Source of the DNA: Ottelia alismoides
Taxonomy: Eukaryota; Streptophyta; Magnoliopsida; Alismatales; Hydrocharitaceae
Assembly (NCBI GenBank): GCA_037367405.1
Contig: JAZKJV010008261.1
Coordinates: 1,178,001-1,242,000 of the forward strand
Reading direction: 5' to 3'
DNA length: 64,000 bases
Positions 1-10,341 of the stretch are shown in pieces. The position numbers were made by a program, and so were the translations under genes. Position 1 is the stretch's first letter, and every line of letters starts with the position of its first letter. The notes below the pieces were generated by a model. It was not told the origin of the DNA and did no database searches. It worked only from the letters and a program-made list of their open reading frames with translations.

Positions 1-1430
1 CTTACGACTAGTTGCATCCATTTTCAGCTAGTATGGGTGTAAGTATGGACCGTAAAACGACTATTTGTGTTACTTAAGGATGGAGCCTTGCACAATGTCC
101 TTTAAACCACCCACTCTGCTAAGGATATCCGGACCATAAACTGGCTACCCATTATTTCCTCACTGAGAAGTAGCTAATCATTTTAGAATCAGTAGTCTGA
201 ACGAAGATTCTGGAGCTGGGCTCTAATCTTAAGTGTCGTCTCTCTCTCACTGAGACAAATAAATGAATCCAAGGTCAGGGTTGCTCTCCCACAAAAATTC
301 TTGATTTTATGGGCTAATTTAAGTCATCTATATTTAGCAGTCCCAATTTTAATTAGGCGATCACTGAAAAATTAGGTGAGCAGAAATACACGTCTACCGT
401 CCAGTCCCAATTTCCTTTAAAATTATGCGACAAAACATGAGGGAGAAATTCAGGAAAAGCTGATGCACGTGAAACACTGATGTATGCTCAGATAGGAGAC
501 TTACAATGATTCCTCGCAATCTCCATGTGGGCTGTAATACAAGAATTGCAAATTATTCTAGATGAATGCAAGACGATAAAAACCACACCTAGTAGAAAGT
601 TCTTTAGCCGTGAAGAAATGAGTTAAATTTGACTAAATTGAACGATCTAATGTGCGTCTCAATTAATGTGAAGTGTGGTCCTAGGTTCTACGAGCACAAT
701 CATAAATTCTAGAAGCTCTAATAGCCGTATGTGCAGGTCTAACCTACGAGCCACTAAAGTCAGACCCCACCCTCACCGGAGAGTGAAACATGCCACGTCA
801 CATTACAGAAAAAGTTCAAGGTCTTGTTACACACGCAAGAGTCCAAACAGACACAGATGTAAATGAGAAATTAATCACAGAAATTAAAATTGCAGAAAAA
901 TAAATCCTAGACACTACGCTCTCTCACGACTCGACTCGATCTTAATTTTAATGCGGATTGGCGGTCGGTGAAGATGCATCGGTTTTGAGAGAATTGCTCC
1001 ACGTACGTCGGGTACCTCGCATGAAAAATAAGAGAGAGAATGTAAGAGAGTGACACAAAAATTAATCAAAAATAAAATAAGAAAATAAATGCTGAAAAAA
1101 AATAAATGCAAAAAATGGAAAATATACAGTGGCATGTTCGGGGGTCAGACTACTCGAATGTGTGGAAACACAAATTTTTTTGGGATTTTTACCCAGCAGA
1201 CCCTATAAACTTTGCCAATTGCCTCCACGACCTTTGAAACAACATAATTCTCCCCTCAACTCCGTAAACTTGCCAACTCTTACCCTATGAACCTTGTGGT
1301 TACTCTGTTTGAAGCTTGCAGGGTTCTTGAGGTAATTTATAGGGTCAATATGGTAATTATGTTATGCAAAAGGTCGTAAAGGTGATTGGCAAAGTTTATA
1401 GGGTCTGCTAGACAAAATCTAAGCAGTTTG
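1..1430 (-). other. Noncoding leader (5' UTR) of element E0
   Basis: No gene seen. This is the stretch between the PBS and gag of E0, read on the minus strand. Bases 1 to 440 are alignable by eye with 40560 to 41000 of element B; shared words include ctctgctaaggatatc and gcagtcccaatttt. Bases 438 to 535 hold the leader box shared with A, B and D. Short open frames at 675-866 and 914-1135 are not conserved and look like chance. Confidence 0.7.
438..535 (-). other. Conserved leader box, E0 copy
   Basis: Matches boxes at 14040-14165 (A), 41022-41125 (B) and 60361-60485 (D), which follow the pattern gggaga, GTGCAAGT, ATGATGCATGA, then cTCTCCATG. In element sense it begins ATGGAGAT and could encode a peptide starting MEIARNHCKSP before a stop. 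The A and D copies start MESAGKRYNSS and MERARKYCKSS. It may be a packaging signal or an upstream ORF; both are inference. Confidence 0.55.
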
Positions 1431-1450
1431 CCTCCCCAACAATGGCGTCA
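1431..1450 (-). other. Primer-binding site of E0, tRNA-Asp type, decayed
   Basis: On the minus strand this 20-mer starts TGACGCCATTG and matches about 15 of 20 positions of the tRNA-Asp-type PBS TGGCGCCGTTGCCGGGGAGC. Four of five mismatches are C/T or G/A transitions, as expected from deamination of methylated C. It sits 2 bases from the LTR end at 1453, the normal PBS position. Confidence 0.75.
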
Positions 1451-2463
1451 TTTGACGAATCCGAAAATACCCTACTTAATTCGCATAAATTATTGTTTAA
1501 ATTTGTTGTTTCGTTGTAGGCGGGTATTCAGAATCGACCAAGAAATAACCATAATAAATTTATTCAATTTTCAATCGATGTGGTTTATGTTTATTTTACT
1601 TGGGCAAGTTCCAAGGTCGAACTCAAGGAGGCAACGGAACAACTTAGAATTTTATCTATCAAACTTCGTGCACGATTTTCAAGACGGTATTTTCTTGTTA
1701 TTTTTTTAATGTAATTTTGGGATGCAAATGTAAATGAGGTCAATTTTAGAGACTAAAAAACAATTTTCAATCAAACGAAGTCCGAAAATTACAAAATTTG
1801 GCTGAGATGTATCTTATGATGAAATGAATGCAATATATATTTTTTGGAATTTTTGGATGCAAGATAAATATTTTATGAATTTATGAATTCAAATAGTATG
1901 AATTTCAATATTTAATGATAATAAATATTAAACCTATTTGTTTTCAAGGGATAAAATTATCCAAGATCTATCACTAGGTGGTTGATCTCAGAAAATCCTA
2001 AACCTAAAAAATACGAGTTAGTACCTATTAAAAATTAAATATTGAAATATGAATGATTTTTATAGGGTAAACCATGCATGCAAATGCAATTCTTTTTGGG
2101 CATGATGTTAAAAAACAACTGATTCTATGATCCATGAATTTTTGGCAATTTTTAGAGCTATGGTTAATCTTGTGAATTTTGAGGCACAAGATGGTCAAAA
2201 TATGTAATTTTCCAAAAGAATATTAATTTATTAATTAGCCACAGAACACAAAAATATCACAAGCATGCCATATGGTAGAGAATTAATTGTAGAACATCAT
2301 GCTATTTTTGAATAATTAAAATAATGCAATGTAGAAGTTCAAAATAAGAAGGGAACACATGGGTCTCAATGCAAAATTACAATAATTAATGAAGAAAATG
2401 CATGATAAGGGCTAAAGTCTGATTACCGAGATCCAAAGGGCTTCCTGCAAAATTCCCAAGGGG

Positions 2464-2706
2464 CACGTGCACAGCAAGTGCCCTTGGGGGCGCTTGGACC
2501 TATGTGTGAATGGGTAGACTAGAGGGGGGGGGCTTCACAATTTTTCCAACAGGTCATGTGCGATGCACGTGACCTCTGGACTGGGGTTGGCTTCAGAATA
2601 TTGGAAACCTCCAGGGGCTCGGGTGCAATTCTTCCACCCCGCACGTGCCTATCACGTGGGCGAGTGTGTTCTTGTTGACGTTTCCTCCTCACGTGTCGAG
2701 CACGTG
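2464..2706. promoter_or_regulatory. Cluster of six CACGTG (G-box) motifs in the E0 LTR
   Basis: CACGTG occurs at 2464, 2566, 2642, 2653, 2690 and 2701. CACGTG is the core of plant G-box/ABRE elements bound by bZIP and bHLH factors. The sister LTR at 45739-48299 has a similar cluster in the corresponding part of its island. A role in LTR transcription is inferred. Confidence 0.55.
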
Positions 2707-3631
2707 GGAGGACCTTGAGCTTCCCGCCTGCTGGTGTACGGTGGTGCTGGCATGGATGCAGGCTGAGTACTCGGTAGAGCTCTGGCTGCTTCTGGCGGTG
2801 GATGGCATCTGCAGCATTGGCGGAGCGGGTGGCCGCTATCGGTTGGAGAAGATCGAATGAAGGTTGTATTGTTGAAGAAGATCGGACAAGCCTCGAAGAA
2901 GGTGGAGGCGTGGCTGCTTCACGATGCTCTGTTCTGATGTTGGGTCGATGAAGCCTGAAGATGTACGATGGAGAGGCGGCGTATAGAGAGAAGGTGGAAT
3001 CGTGAAGGTGGGGGTCGTTGGAGGGGTAGCAGACCATTGGGCGAAAGAAAGTGAGTCGAAGGGGTGTCAGAGGAAATGCAGGCGATGGCTCAACGACCAC
3101 GATGGCCGGAGTAGAGCAAGCCTCGAAGAAGAAGCTTGCGACGAGGGTGATCCTCGGACCTCATCGCGCGTCGGAGGTCGACATTGTCACCGTCAGTGCC
3201 CTCCTCAGCTATGGAAATCGACGGATGGGGAACAAGGAGTCGACGGGGTTTGGGTTAAATAGGATTATACGGAGATGGTGGCCGCGATCTTGTGGATCTG
3301 GTGATTGATCGGAGGAGGGAGATAGAAGGAAGGCGACGATGGTAATTGATTCTGATGAGGATATGGAGGGTGGCCGATCTGATGAGGATACATAGGAGGA
3401 GACGAGATTCGCAAGGAGCGGTGGAGATTTCGGAGGTGCGGGCGGCGGCACCTCGCCCCCGATTGGGAAAGGAGGCGGAGGAACGGGGCCACAGGTGCCG
3501 CCCGATCGGACGACCCTAGTGCGGCAGCCACGCGGCAGTACTTTGTTATTATTTTTTATTTTTTATTTTATAATTTTATAATTTTATATTTTTTTATTAA
3601 TTGAAACGAATTATAAAAAGCTCAAAAATGG

Positions 3632-3668
3632 GTGCCACGTGGTGGCTCCAGGAGCTGCCACGTGACAC
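3632..3668. promoter_or_regulatory. G-box palindrome of the X-family LTR
   Basis: Two CACGTG motifs (3636 and 3659) sit in a near-palindrome centred on GGCTCCAGGAGC. The sister copy at 45903-45942 keeps the palindrome but its second CACGTG reads CATGTG. It lies upstream of the GC island in element sense, so it could be an enhancer. It could also be a structural relic. Confidence 0.5.
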
Positions 3669-4819
3669 CTCTAGAAAATTCAAAAATTAATTATAAGATA
3701 ATTAAAAAATAGCAAATGACCTCGGAACGAAAAATTTTCTCCACAAAAGTTGTTTATCGATGAGATCTACAACTTTCATGAAGGGATCAAAACCAAAATC
3801 GATCATTTATGCAAAGTGATATTTTTGGGGTATCCCATGTACATAGAATATCTTGATTTTTTGGTTTTCAATTTTTTTGTTATTTTTAAACCAGATAAAA
3901 AATCCAGAAAAAAATTATATTAAAATCAAATATAAATATTTACACATTAATATATTTTTTGGATTTTTATTAATTAAGAAAAAGAAGAAATAAAATAAAA
4001 TGTGAAAATGACAGCTTCTGTACAGTCTGTTGGTGACGACTCGGACTTAGTTAGTTTCTTTGATTTGAAGCTCATTTTGGATTTGTATTTTTACGCATTT
4101 CAATAAAACTTTTATCAAAGGAAAAAATGAAAATAAATAAAATAAAATAAAATAAATTAATTTTGTACATAAAATAATAGGTCAAAAACTGCTAAAATAC
4201 AAAATGTACAAAAGAGGCCCAAAACCCAACTTTCACATATGAGCTCCCATTCACTTGAACTTGGTCTTGATTTGAAGGTATTTGAATGTACATTAGGTCA
4301 AAAGTGAGTATGATCAAATTAAACCCCGGATGAGGAAGATATCGACGTTTTAGTCTGAGAATCCTGCAACTAGGGCTTGGTTTCTTGGTCCACTTATTTC
4401 ATTTAGTGATTTTTTGTATTTTTTGTTTATTCTTGTTAGTAATATGTGCACAATGGAATGGTTTCAAGTAATTTGGAGTCAACATGAATTAATTAAAAAT
4501 CAGGAAAGTTAGGCTATTTTATAGGTTAATTGGACTATGATTTTTGTCTTCTTATTTTGTGCAATAATGAGTGATAAAATGCAATTATTATTAATACATG
4601 CATGAATGCTAATTATGCAGAATAATGGATAAAATGCAGACGAATTTTGGGGATTTGAGCTTAATTAATGTATTTTAAAGTGATGAATCTGAGATTCATC
4701 ACTCCTCCTCTGGCAACTCATCCTCAGGGAGATGGATATTTCCTTCTAAGGTCAAGTGTGTGCTAGTTCACAACCGAAAAGGGGAAGAAGCTAGAAGAAT
4801 GAGAAAAGAAGTGGGAATG

Positions 4820-4867
4820 GACCAGTGCAGTCACATTCCCTTGTGAAGCCCGGCTAGTGTAACCGAG
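4820..4867 (-). other. Paired CTACACTGG box, element A copy
   Basis: On the minus strand it reads CGGTTACACTAGCC, then GGCTTCACAAGG, then GACTGCACTGGTCC. The same order of two imperfect CTACACTGG repeats around a GGCTTC-type core occurs in B (32124-32175) and C (55967-56017). Function unknown. Confidence 0.6.
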
Positions 4868-5779
4868 TGAGTCTTCACTAAGAATCAGGATTTTTATGAA
4901 ATTCTTTTGGATATTTTCTTGTATAGCATTTCTCTGCATTCTTGTTTTGCCTCGACGGATATAGAATCTTTTGGTCCATTCATGTTTTAGGGTCTTGAAA
5001 AAAGTTGCGGTAGCAGACCATTCCTCATCCAAAGCACTGTTTCAGTCCAATCTCCAGTCGTTAGATGTCCATGCTACTAGAGGAAGTGGGTTGAAGTACC
5101 AGTTTCTGTAGTCCCTGAGAATGGTTCCTGAGCCACCCTTGACGAAGCATCCTAGTATCGTCCCGACTTAGACTCCAAGATTTTTCAACAATCCATTTGA
5201 GTTGAGATAAGTGTTTAAGTGCGAGGCTTCTAGTCAAGTCACTGTCTCAAGAGTCATACATATGACATGAACAGTTCTAGTTAGACACATTGAATCGACA
5301 CATGAACATAGTCTTGTGGAACCTAAAAAATTAAGTCAAGGTGACCTGAAACATCTCAATTCTAGTCCTTAATGGGTCCTTCGAAATTAAGTAGATTACA
5401 ATCTAGACCAAGCTCTAATCTTTAGACTTTATTTAGATTTGTCAATTGTCTAGATCATTCTAGAAAATGAAAATGTAATACGATGCAAGAAAAAATTTTA
5501 TTGTGAAGTAAATTTCTGAGTTTGAACTTTTTATGGGATTTTGAAAAGTTTTTGCAAGTTTTTATGCAACTTTTAAAACATTTTGCATTTTTATGGGTTT
5601 TGAAAATTTTAAAAGATTTGGGGATGCTTGATAACAGTTAGTGAAAGAAGTATGTGCAGATATTTACACGGGAGTGCATCAATATTTATAAGGATTGGGT
5701 GAAGAATTGACACTGAGCATTAGTTTAGGTTTAAGTTAGTTGTTATTTGCATGTTTTTATATACAAGAATTGTATATAT

Positions 5780-6170
5780 TTACATAAAGAATTTTATTTG
5801 ATATAATGATGTATAATTTTTACAAACATTTTGGAAACTTTATTTTGCAAATATTTTTGACACATAATTTTACAGTCATTTACAATATTTGAAAATCAAT
5901 TTGCAAAGATTTTTCAAATAGTATGAATAGATTTTTCAAAATATTTTTACATCCATTTTCCAAATCATTTGCAAACTAAATTTTCAAAAATTTTATTCAA
6001 ACAAAGGAAACAATTTTTTTCAAACATTTACAAAAGATTTTTACAAAGGTTTGTGAACGTTTCACAAAAGTTTTCCAAACGATTTTCAAAAGATTTTTAA
6101 AGACATTTTCCAACCATTTTTTAAATCATTTTGCAAAACATTTTTAAATTGATTTAACTAAAAGAATGAG
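5780..6170. repeat. Low-complexity TTTTCAAA/TTTACAAA tract
   Basis: Degenerate short repeats of the pattern CAAAnnATTTTT, about 14 to 20 bp apart. Similar tracts lie at 32880-33120 in B, and an A-rich tract lies at 55040-55400 in C, always between the hairpin array and the conserved 3' boxes. Confidence 0.6.
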
Positions 6171-6186
6171 AAGTCATTCATCCCAC

Positions 6187-6214
6187 TATACATAGGATCA
6201 AATAATCCTAAGTA
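6187..6214 (-). other. PPT-like hairpin, element A (distal)
   Basis: Inverted repeat TATACATAGGAT / ATCCTAAGTATA with a short loop. It is a decayed member of the family best seen at 54562-54948 and 33239-33594. Confidence 0.6.
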
Positions 6215-6376
6215 TAACAAACTATATATAAAATGAGGATGATCGAGGATTAGAATGCATGAATTCAATGGGTTCGGCTTTCCCCCCACTAAGGTAAAAT
6301 ATCCATATGGATAGACAAAATATCAATAATTAAGAGACATGCGAGGAAATGAATAATGAATAACCTAATATACTCA

Positions 6377-6414
6377 TCCCCCTATACTTAGGATGACGTA
6401 TATCCTAAGCATAG
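6377..6414 (-). other. PPT-like hairpin, element A (proximal)
   Basis: A C-run (CCCCC) followed by CTATACTTAGGAT, a 7-base loop and ATCCTAAGCATAG. On the minus strand the 3' arm plus G-run reads CTAAGTATAGGGGG, nearly the terminal PPT of element B. Another decayed remnant (CCCCCCACTAAGG) lies near 6281-6305. Confidence 0.65.
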
Positions 6415-6649
6415 CACAATGGGTTGAGTGCAACATGGTACAGTGGAAGAATTGAAAAATAAAAATGAAAAAAAGAAGAAAAGAAGAAAATCAATCAAAG
6501 ATATTTTGGGAGGCATTGTCTAGCTCCACTATTTTTGTTGTTAAAGCTGTGAAATATTCATCAAAAAATACTTGAATGGAATCAACAACGGCCAGGAATG
6601 TGTCATGCTCTAGATACAACTTCAGCAACTGATCGTTGATGATGAATGG

Positions 6650-7813
6650 TTATGCGTCTGCTGACAATTCTGATATCAAAATGCTTCTGTTGTCACGCAC
6701 AATCTTCACAATGTAAGGTCCTGTCCATTTACCATTCAATTTTCCTGAGAAAATCTTCAAGTTCGCATCAAACAACCACACTTTTTGTCCAGGTTCGAAG
6801 GCCTTTTGTCTGATGTGCCTATCGTTCCAACATTTGATCTTCTCTTTGTACATTAAGTTGTTGTTGTAGGCATAGTCTAGGAATTCTAGGAGCTTGTTCA
6901 GATCTATCTTCATGTTCTGACTACCTTTTTGTGAGTCGAGCCACCCAAAGTGATTTATGAATGGAGTTCCATGGGAAGATGGCATGACTTTCCATAGACA
7001 AGACGGTAGCGTAGCATTCCCAAAGGAGACTTGTAAGAAGTTATGTATACCCAGAGAACTGAGTCCAGGAGTTGTAACCAGTTCTTGCGGTCTGACATCA
7101 CAAGTTTCTGCAGGATCATCTTGATTTCTCTGTTTGATAGTCCTGCCAAGCCATTAGATTGAGGAAGATAAATATATGTGACTCGGTGATAGATGTCGTA
7201 CTCCTTTAATTTCTCAACCTCTTTATTGATGAAGTGTCTACCCTCGTCTAAGATCAGAATTTTCAGTATCCCGAACCATGACACGATGTTATCTTTCAGG
7301 AAAGTACAAACTATTCTATTGTTCGCGGCTCGAGAAGGGATAGCTTCAACCCAACCACTCACATAGTCCACGATAAGCAGGAAGTACTCATAACCCTGAC
7401 TCTTAGGAATTGGCCAATGAAATCAATGCCCCATGCATCGAACACATCAGAAATCTGAATGAATTTTAGGGGCATATAATCTTTAACACCTAGGGTTTTT
7501 CCCATCTTCTGACAATTAGTGCAGGCTTTGATGTACTCACTATCATCCTTGAATAGTGTGGGCCACCAGAGACCACACTACAATATCTTTGCTGTCGTTC
7601 CACTTCCAAATGGTGTCCACTAGATTTGAGCTTATGGCAGTACTCGAGGACACTTGTGTACTCCTCATGAGGAATACACTGATGCCATGTGCAATATGCT
7701 CCTTCCCTGAACAGGTATGGATCGTTCCATTGGTAAAAATGGATGTCGGACATAAACTCATCCTTTATTCTCGTCCAATCTTGTAGGACTTCCCCAAAGA
7801 CGGGGTAGTTCAC
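6650..7813 (-). pseudogene. Element A integrase, broken
   Basis: C-terminal part of the pol polyprotein; integrase inserts the cDNA into the genome. In order (minus strand): an N-terminal zinc-binding region with HEEYTSVLEYCHK and CTNCQK-like remains (7490-7813), a catalytic core (6955-7371) with ILDEGRHF, PQSNGLAG and SNREI, and a C-terminal region (6650-6985) with KWTGPYIV and DNRSILISELS. The family has a D,D-35-E triad. The second Asp is kept, but the glutamate in NGLAE is Gly here (NGLAG), so this copy would be inactive even with its frames intact. The three segments lie in different frames separated by stops. Identity is strong by similarity with B and C. Confidence 0.88.
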
Positions 7814-8330
7814 AATATCAACATATTAAGGGAGAGATCCAATAACGAGGATGGATTCATTTTGGAAGGTCTCTGTGATCGGTGCACTGATCAGCTGAGT
7901 ATTTTGGCATTTGATTCTATATAAGTGATATGCTACCACATTCTGAACTCCAAGCTTATCTTTTATTTCCAAGTTGAATTCCTGGAGGAGAAGGATCCAT
8001 CTGAGTAGAAGTGATTTGGCATCCTTCTTTTGCAGTAGGTATTGGATAGTAGAGTGGTCATTAAAACGATAACTTTTGATCCAAGAAGGTAGGATATAAA
8101 CTTCTCTAAAGCAAAAACAACTGCCAGTAATTCTTTCTCTGTGACTATATAATTTCTTTATGCTTCACCTAATGTCTTTCTAGTACAATGAATGGCATAG
8201 GGAAATTTCTCTCTTCTTTGTCCTAGGACATCCCCAACTGTGAAGTCTGATGCATCTGTCATGATCTTGAATGGAAGAGACCAATCGGGTGACTGTAGGA
8301 GTGGAGCATGAGTGACTATTGGAGAACCTG
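7814..8330 (-). pseudogene. Element A RNase H, heavily decayed
   Basis: Lies between RT and integrase, where RNase H removes the RNA strand during reverse transcription. Only pieces are readable on the minus strand: EIMTDASDFTVG-like residues near 8240-8270, matching EIMTDASD of C, and LEIKDKLGVQNVVAYHL-like residues near 7925-7975. No open frame covers the domain. Confidence 0.7.
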
Positions 8331-9360
8331 CTAATCAACAATGAACTCGGTCTCCTTGCATAGAAGCTCAGTAAGAGGTCGGGCAAGATTACTAAAGTCC
8401 TCGATGAATCTTCTGTAGAATCCAACATGCCCAAGAAATGACCTCACATTCTTCACATTTCGAGGTGGCTCGAGTTTGGCAATGACATCCACTTTCATTG
8501 AGTTGACTTCCATGCCTTGCTTGAAAATGACGTGGCCCAGCACAATACCTTCAGTGACATGAAGTGACTCTTTTCCTAAGATATCTCTAGATTGAATTCA
8601 CGACACTTCTACAATACTTGGTCTAGGTGCATGATGCATGAATCAAAGCTATCACAGTAGACTGAGAGATCATCCATGAAAACTTTGAGAAAACTCTTGG
8701 CCATGTCAGAAAAGACGACAAGCATACACCTTTGGAAATTAGTGGGAGCATTGCACAATCCGAAGAGCAATCTAGGAAAGGCATATGCACCGAATGGGCA
8801 GGTGGAAATTGTCTTCTCTTAGTCCTCGGGGGTGATCGCCACGTGGTTGTACCTGTAGTACCCATCTGAGAAATAGAAGAATTCTTTCCCAGCTAGTCTC
8901 TTAAGCACTTAATCAGTGGATGGTAGTGGAAAATGGTCCTTCTTGGTTGTTGCATTCAGGCAGTAGTAATCAATATACACGTGCCACGATGTCGGTACTC
9001 AAGTATAAATATCCTCTCCTTGATTATTTGTAACCATGATGATCCCTGACTTCTTTGATACTACGTGCAAGGGACTCACCCATTTTGAGTCGGAGATGGG
9101 GTAAATAAAGCCCGCTTCACACCATTTTGTGTTGTCTTTCATTACTACGTCCCACAGGTTAGGATTTAACCTTCTTTGGAATTCTCAGGATGGTTTGCAA
9201 TCATCTTCAACATAAATATGGTGTGAACACACGGCTAGATTTATTTCTCGTAGATCCGAAACTTTCCAACCAAGTGCCTTATGATTTTCCCTAGAACCTC
9301 GGGCAGTCGAGATTCTCGATCCAGGTCAGCCTACTGCTGAGAATGACTGGATACATGTGT
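8331..9360 (-). pseudogene. Element A reverse transcriptase, broken
   Basis: Reverse transcriptase of the pol polyprotein. Readable minus-strand segments in order: GFIYPISDSKWVSPL (about 9050-9110), PTSWHVYIDY (near 8980), DGYYRYNHVAITPED (about 8830-8870), LCNAPTNFQRCMLVVFSDM (about 8720-8770), the catalytic KVFMDDLSVY (about 8650-8680) and VRSFLGHVGFYRRFIEDFSNLARPLTELL (8360-8450). The FMDD pair survives, but stops and frame changes break the domain several times. Compared with C, several conserved Gly, Arg and Pro positions are changed. Confidence 0.87.
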
Positions 9361-10341
9361 TTTTCACCCACAAGGAAAGCATACTTCAGACCTTCCGGGA
9401 GCTATTTTAGTTCAGGTAGTTATTGAATTTGCTTGGTGGATACTTAAGACATCATGCAGGTTGGTGAATGGTTTGCTAAATTCAATGAGGTGTTGTCCAC
9501 CTCTGTCACTCTTGGCTCTAATATGAATGTACCGAACATGTCTTTAGTTAAATCTTCATGTTCGGTTTGGCATGAATATTCTTCAAAGAGGTTGATCAGT
9601 GATTTAGAATATGTCTCCCATTTGACAACGGAGCAAGGATCGACTATGCTCTCTAGGTCCTCCTCTAAAGAGAGGATTTCCTGTGTCAAAATGTCATTCA
9701 GAGAAATTTGTTGATCACTGATATCAACAATGTCATAGTCTTCAACTGGTAATGGCTTCCCTTCATCAGATGCGGCTTCCAGCTCGCTGATCATGTCCAT
9801 TGTGACCTTGTCACTACAGGAGTGAAATGTGATCTTTCCGGACCTATAGTTGACGACCGCTTCGACAATTTGAAGGCATTGCCGACCAAGAATGATGGGA
9901 GTCTGGGGTAACAACGCATGAGAGTCCATGTCCAAGACAACAAAATCCATTAGGAAAGCGCATGTCCTAGACAATCACGATAACATCCTCTTGTAAATTT
10001 CTGGGTTTCTTGATGGATCGATCAACGAACTGAAGGATCATACACGAAGGCTTAAGCTGTCCCAGCCCAAATTCTTGAAGCAATGAGGAGGGAATGGGGT
10101 TTATATAAGAGCAGCTATTAAGCAGATTTCGCTCAAAAACTTGATCAAATATATGACATTTGATTAAGGGTGCTCCCTTGTATTTCTTTTTCTGTGGGAG
10201 ATCACTGATAGCATTCATATGGGCCATGCTTAAAATGTATTTCTCTCCTCGACTGCATATATTTTTATGGCTCCGATGCTTGGAGTTACATGCCTCTTTC
10301 AAACCTTTCTTCACAAATGGTTTGCATTCCATGGCTTTCAT
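9361..10341 (-). pseudogene. Element A aspartic protease and acidic linker, broken
   Basis: Retroviral-type aspartic protease that would cut the polyprotein, followed by an acidic linker to RT. The catalytic box reads LLNSCSYINPIPSSLL where B has LLDSGSSINLL, so the Asp-Ser-Gly triad is lost (N-S-C). Then come FGLGQLKPS, RSIKKPRN, DFVVLDMDSHAL and the family motif TPIILGRQCLQIVEAVVNYRSGKITF. The linker (9444-9720) is rich in Asp and Glu (for example LEEDLES). Two overlapping frames (9967-10341 and 9444-9974) carry it, so one frameshift lies near 9970. Confidence 0.83.

Larger units (their letters stand above)
1..4701 (-). mobile_element. Element E0: partial Athila-like Ty3/gypsy retrotransposon (leader, PBS, 5' LTR)
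   Basis: The 5' part of a minus-strand LTR retrotransposon whose gag-pol lies left of the window. Reading right to left it shows a 5' LTR (4701 to 1453), a tRNA-Asp-type primer-binding site and a leader that aligns with the leaders of elements A, B and D here. The right LTR end (TCA at 4701) abuts the 3' region of element A about 370 bp inside the point where A's own PPT and LTR should be. The simplest reading is that E0 inserted into A, with ctcct (4702-4706) as one copy of its target duplication. The other copy would be outside the window. A tandem LTR-sharing concatemer is the alternative. Confidence 0.8.
1453..4701 (-). repeat. 5' LTR of E0 (X-family LTR, 3.25 kb)
   Basis: The LTR runs from TGACGAATCCG (1453) to GATTCATCA (4701), that is TG to CA in element sense. 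The left edge is fixed by the PBS. The right edge is fixed by the terminal TGATGAAT/ATTCATCA hairpin (4681-4701), which also ends the other LTRs here. It aligns in reverse with 45739-48299 and directly with 28214-28367 plus 45376-45738. Base composition is layered: AT-rich to about 2440, a GC-rich island at about 2450-3530, then AT-rich again. Open frames inside the island (for example 193 codons at 2519-3100) do not align as protein with those of the sister LTR and are not called. Confidence 0.85.
4702..6649 (-). other. 3' noncoding region of element A
   Basis: No gene seen. Homologous to 32030-33709 of B and, on the other strand, to 54478-56130 of C. It holds the paired CTACACTGG-type box (4820-4867), a second conserved block (5330-5425), a low-complexity TTTACAAA/TTTTCAAA tract (5780-6170) and PPT-like hairpins (6187-6414). 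No env-like open frame is visible where some Athila relatives carry one. Confidence 0.75.

Noticed and set aside
4681..4701. Palindrome GTGATGAATCTGAGATTCATCAC as a transcription terminator
   Set aside because: It is the terminal hairpin of the LTR family and recurs at other LTR ends.
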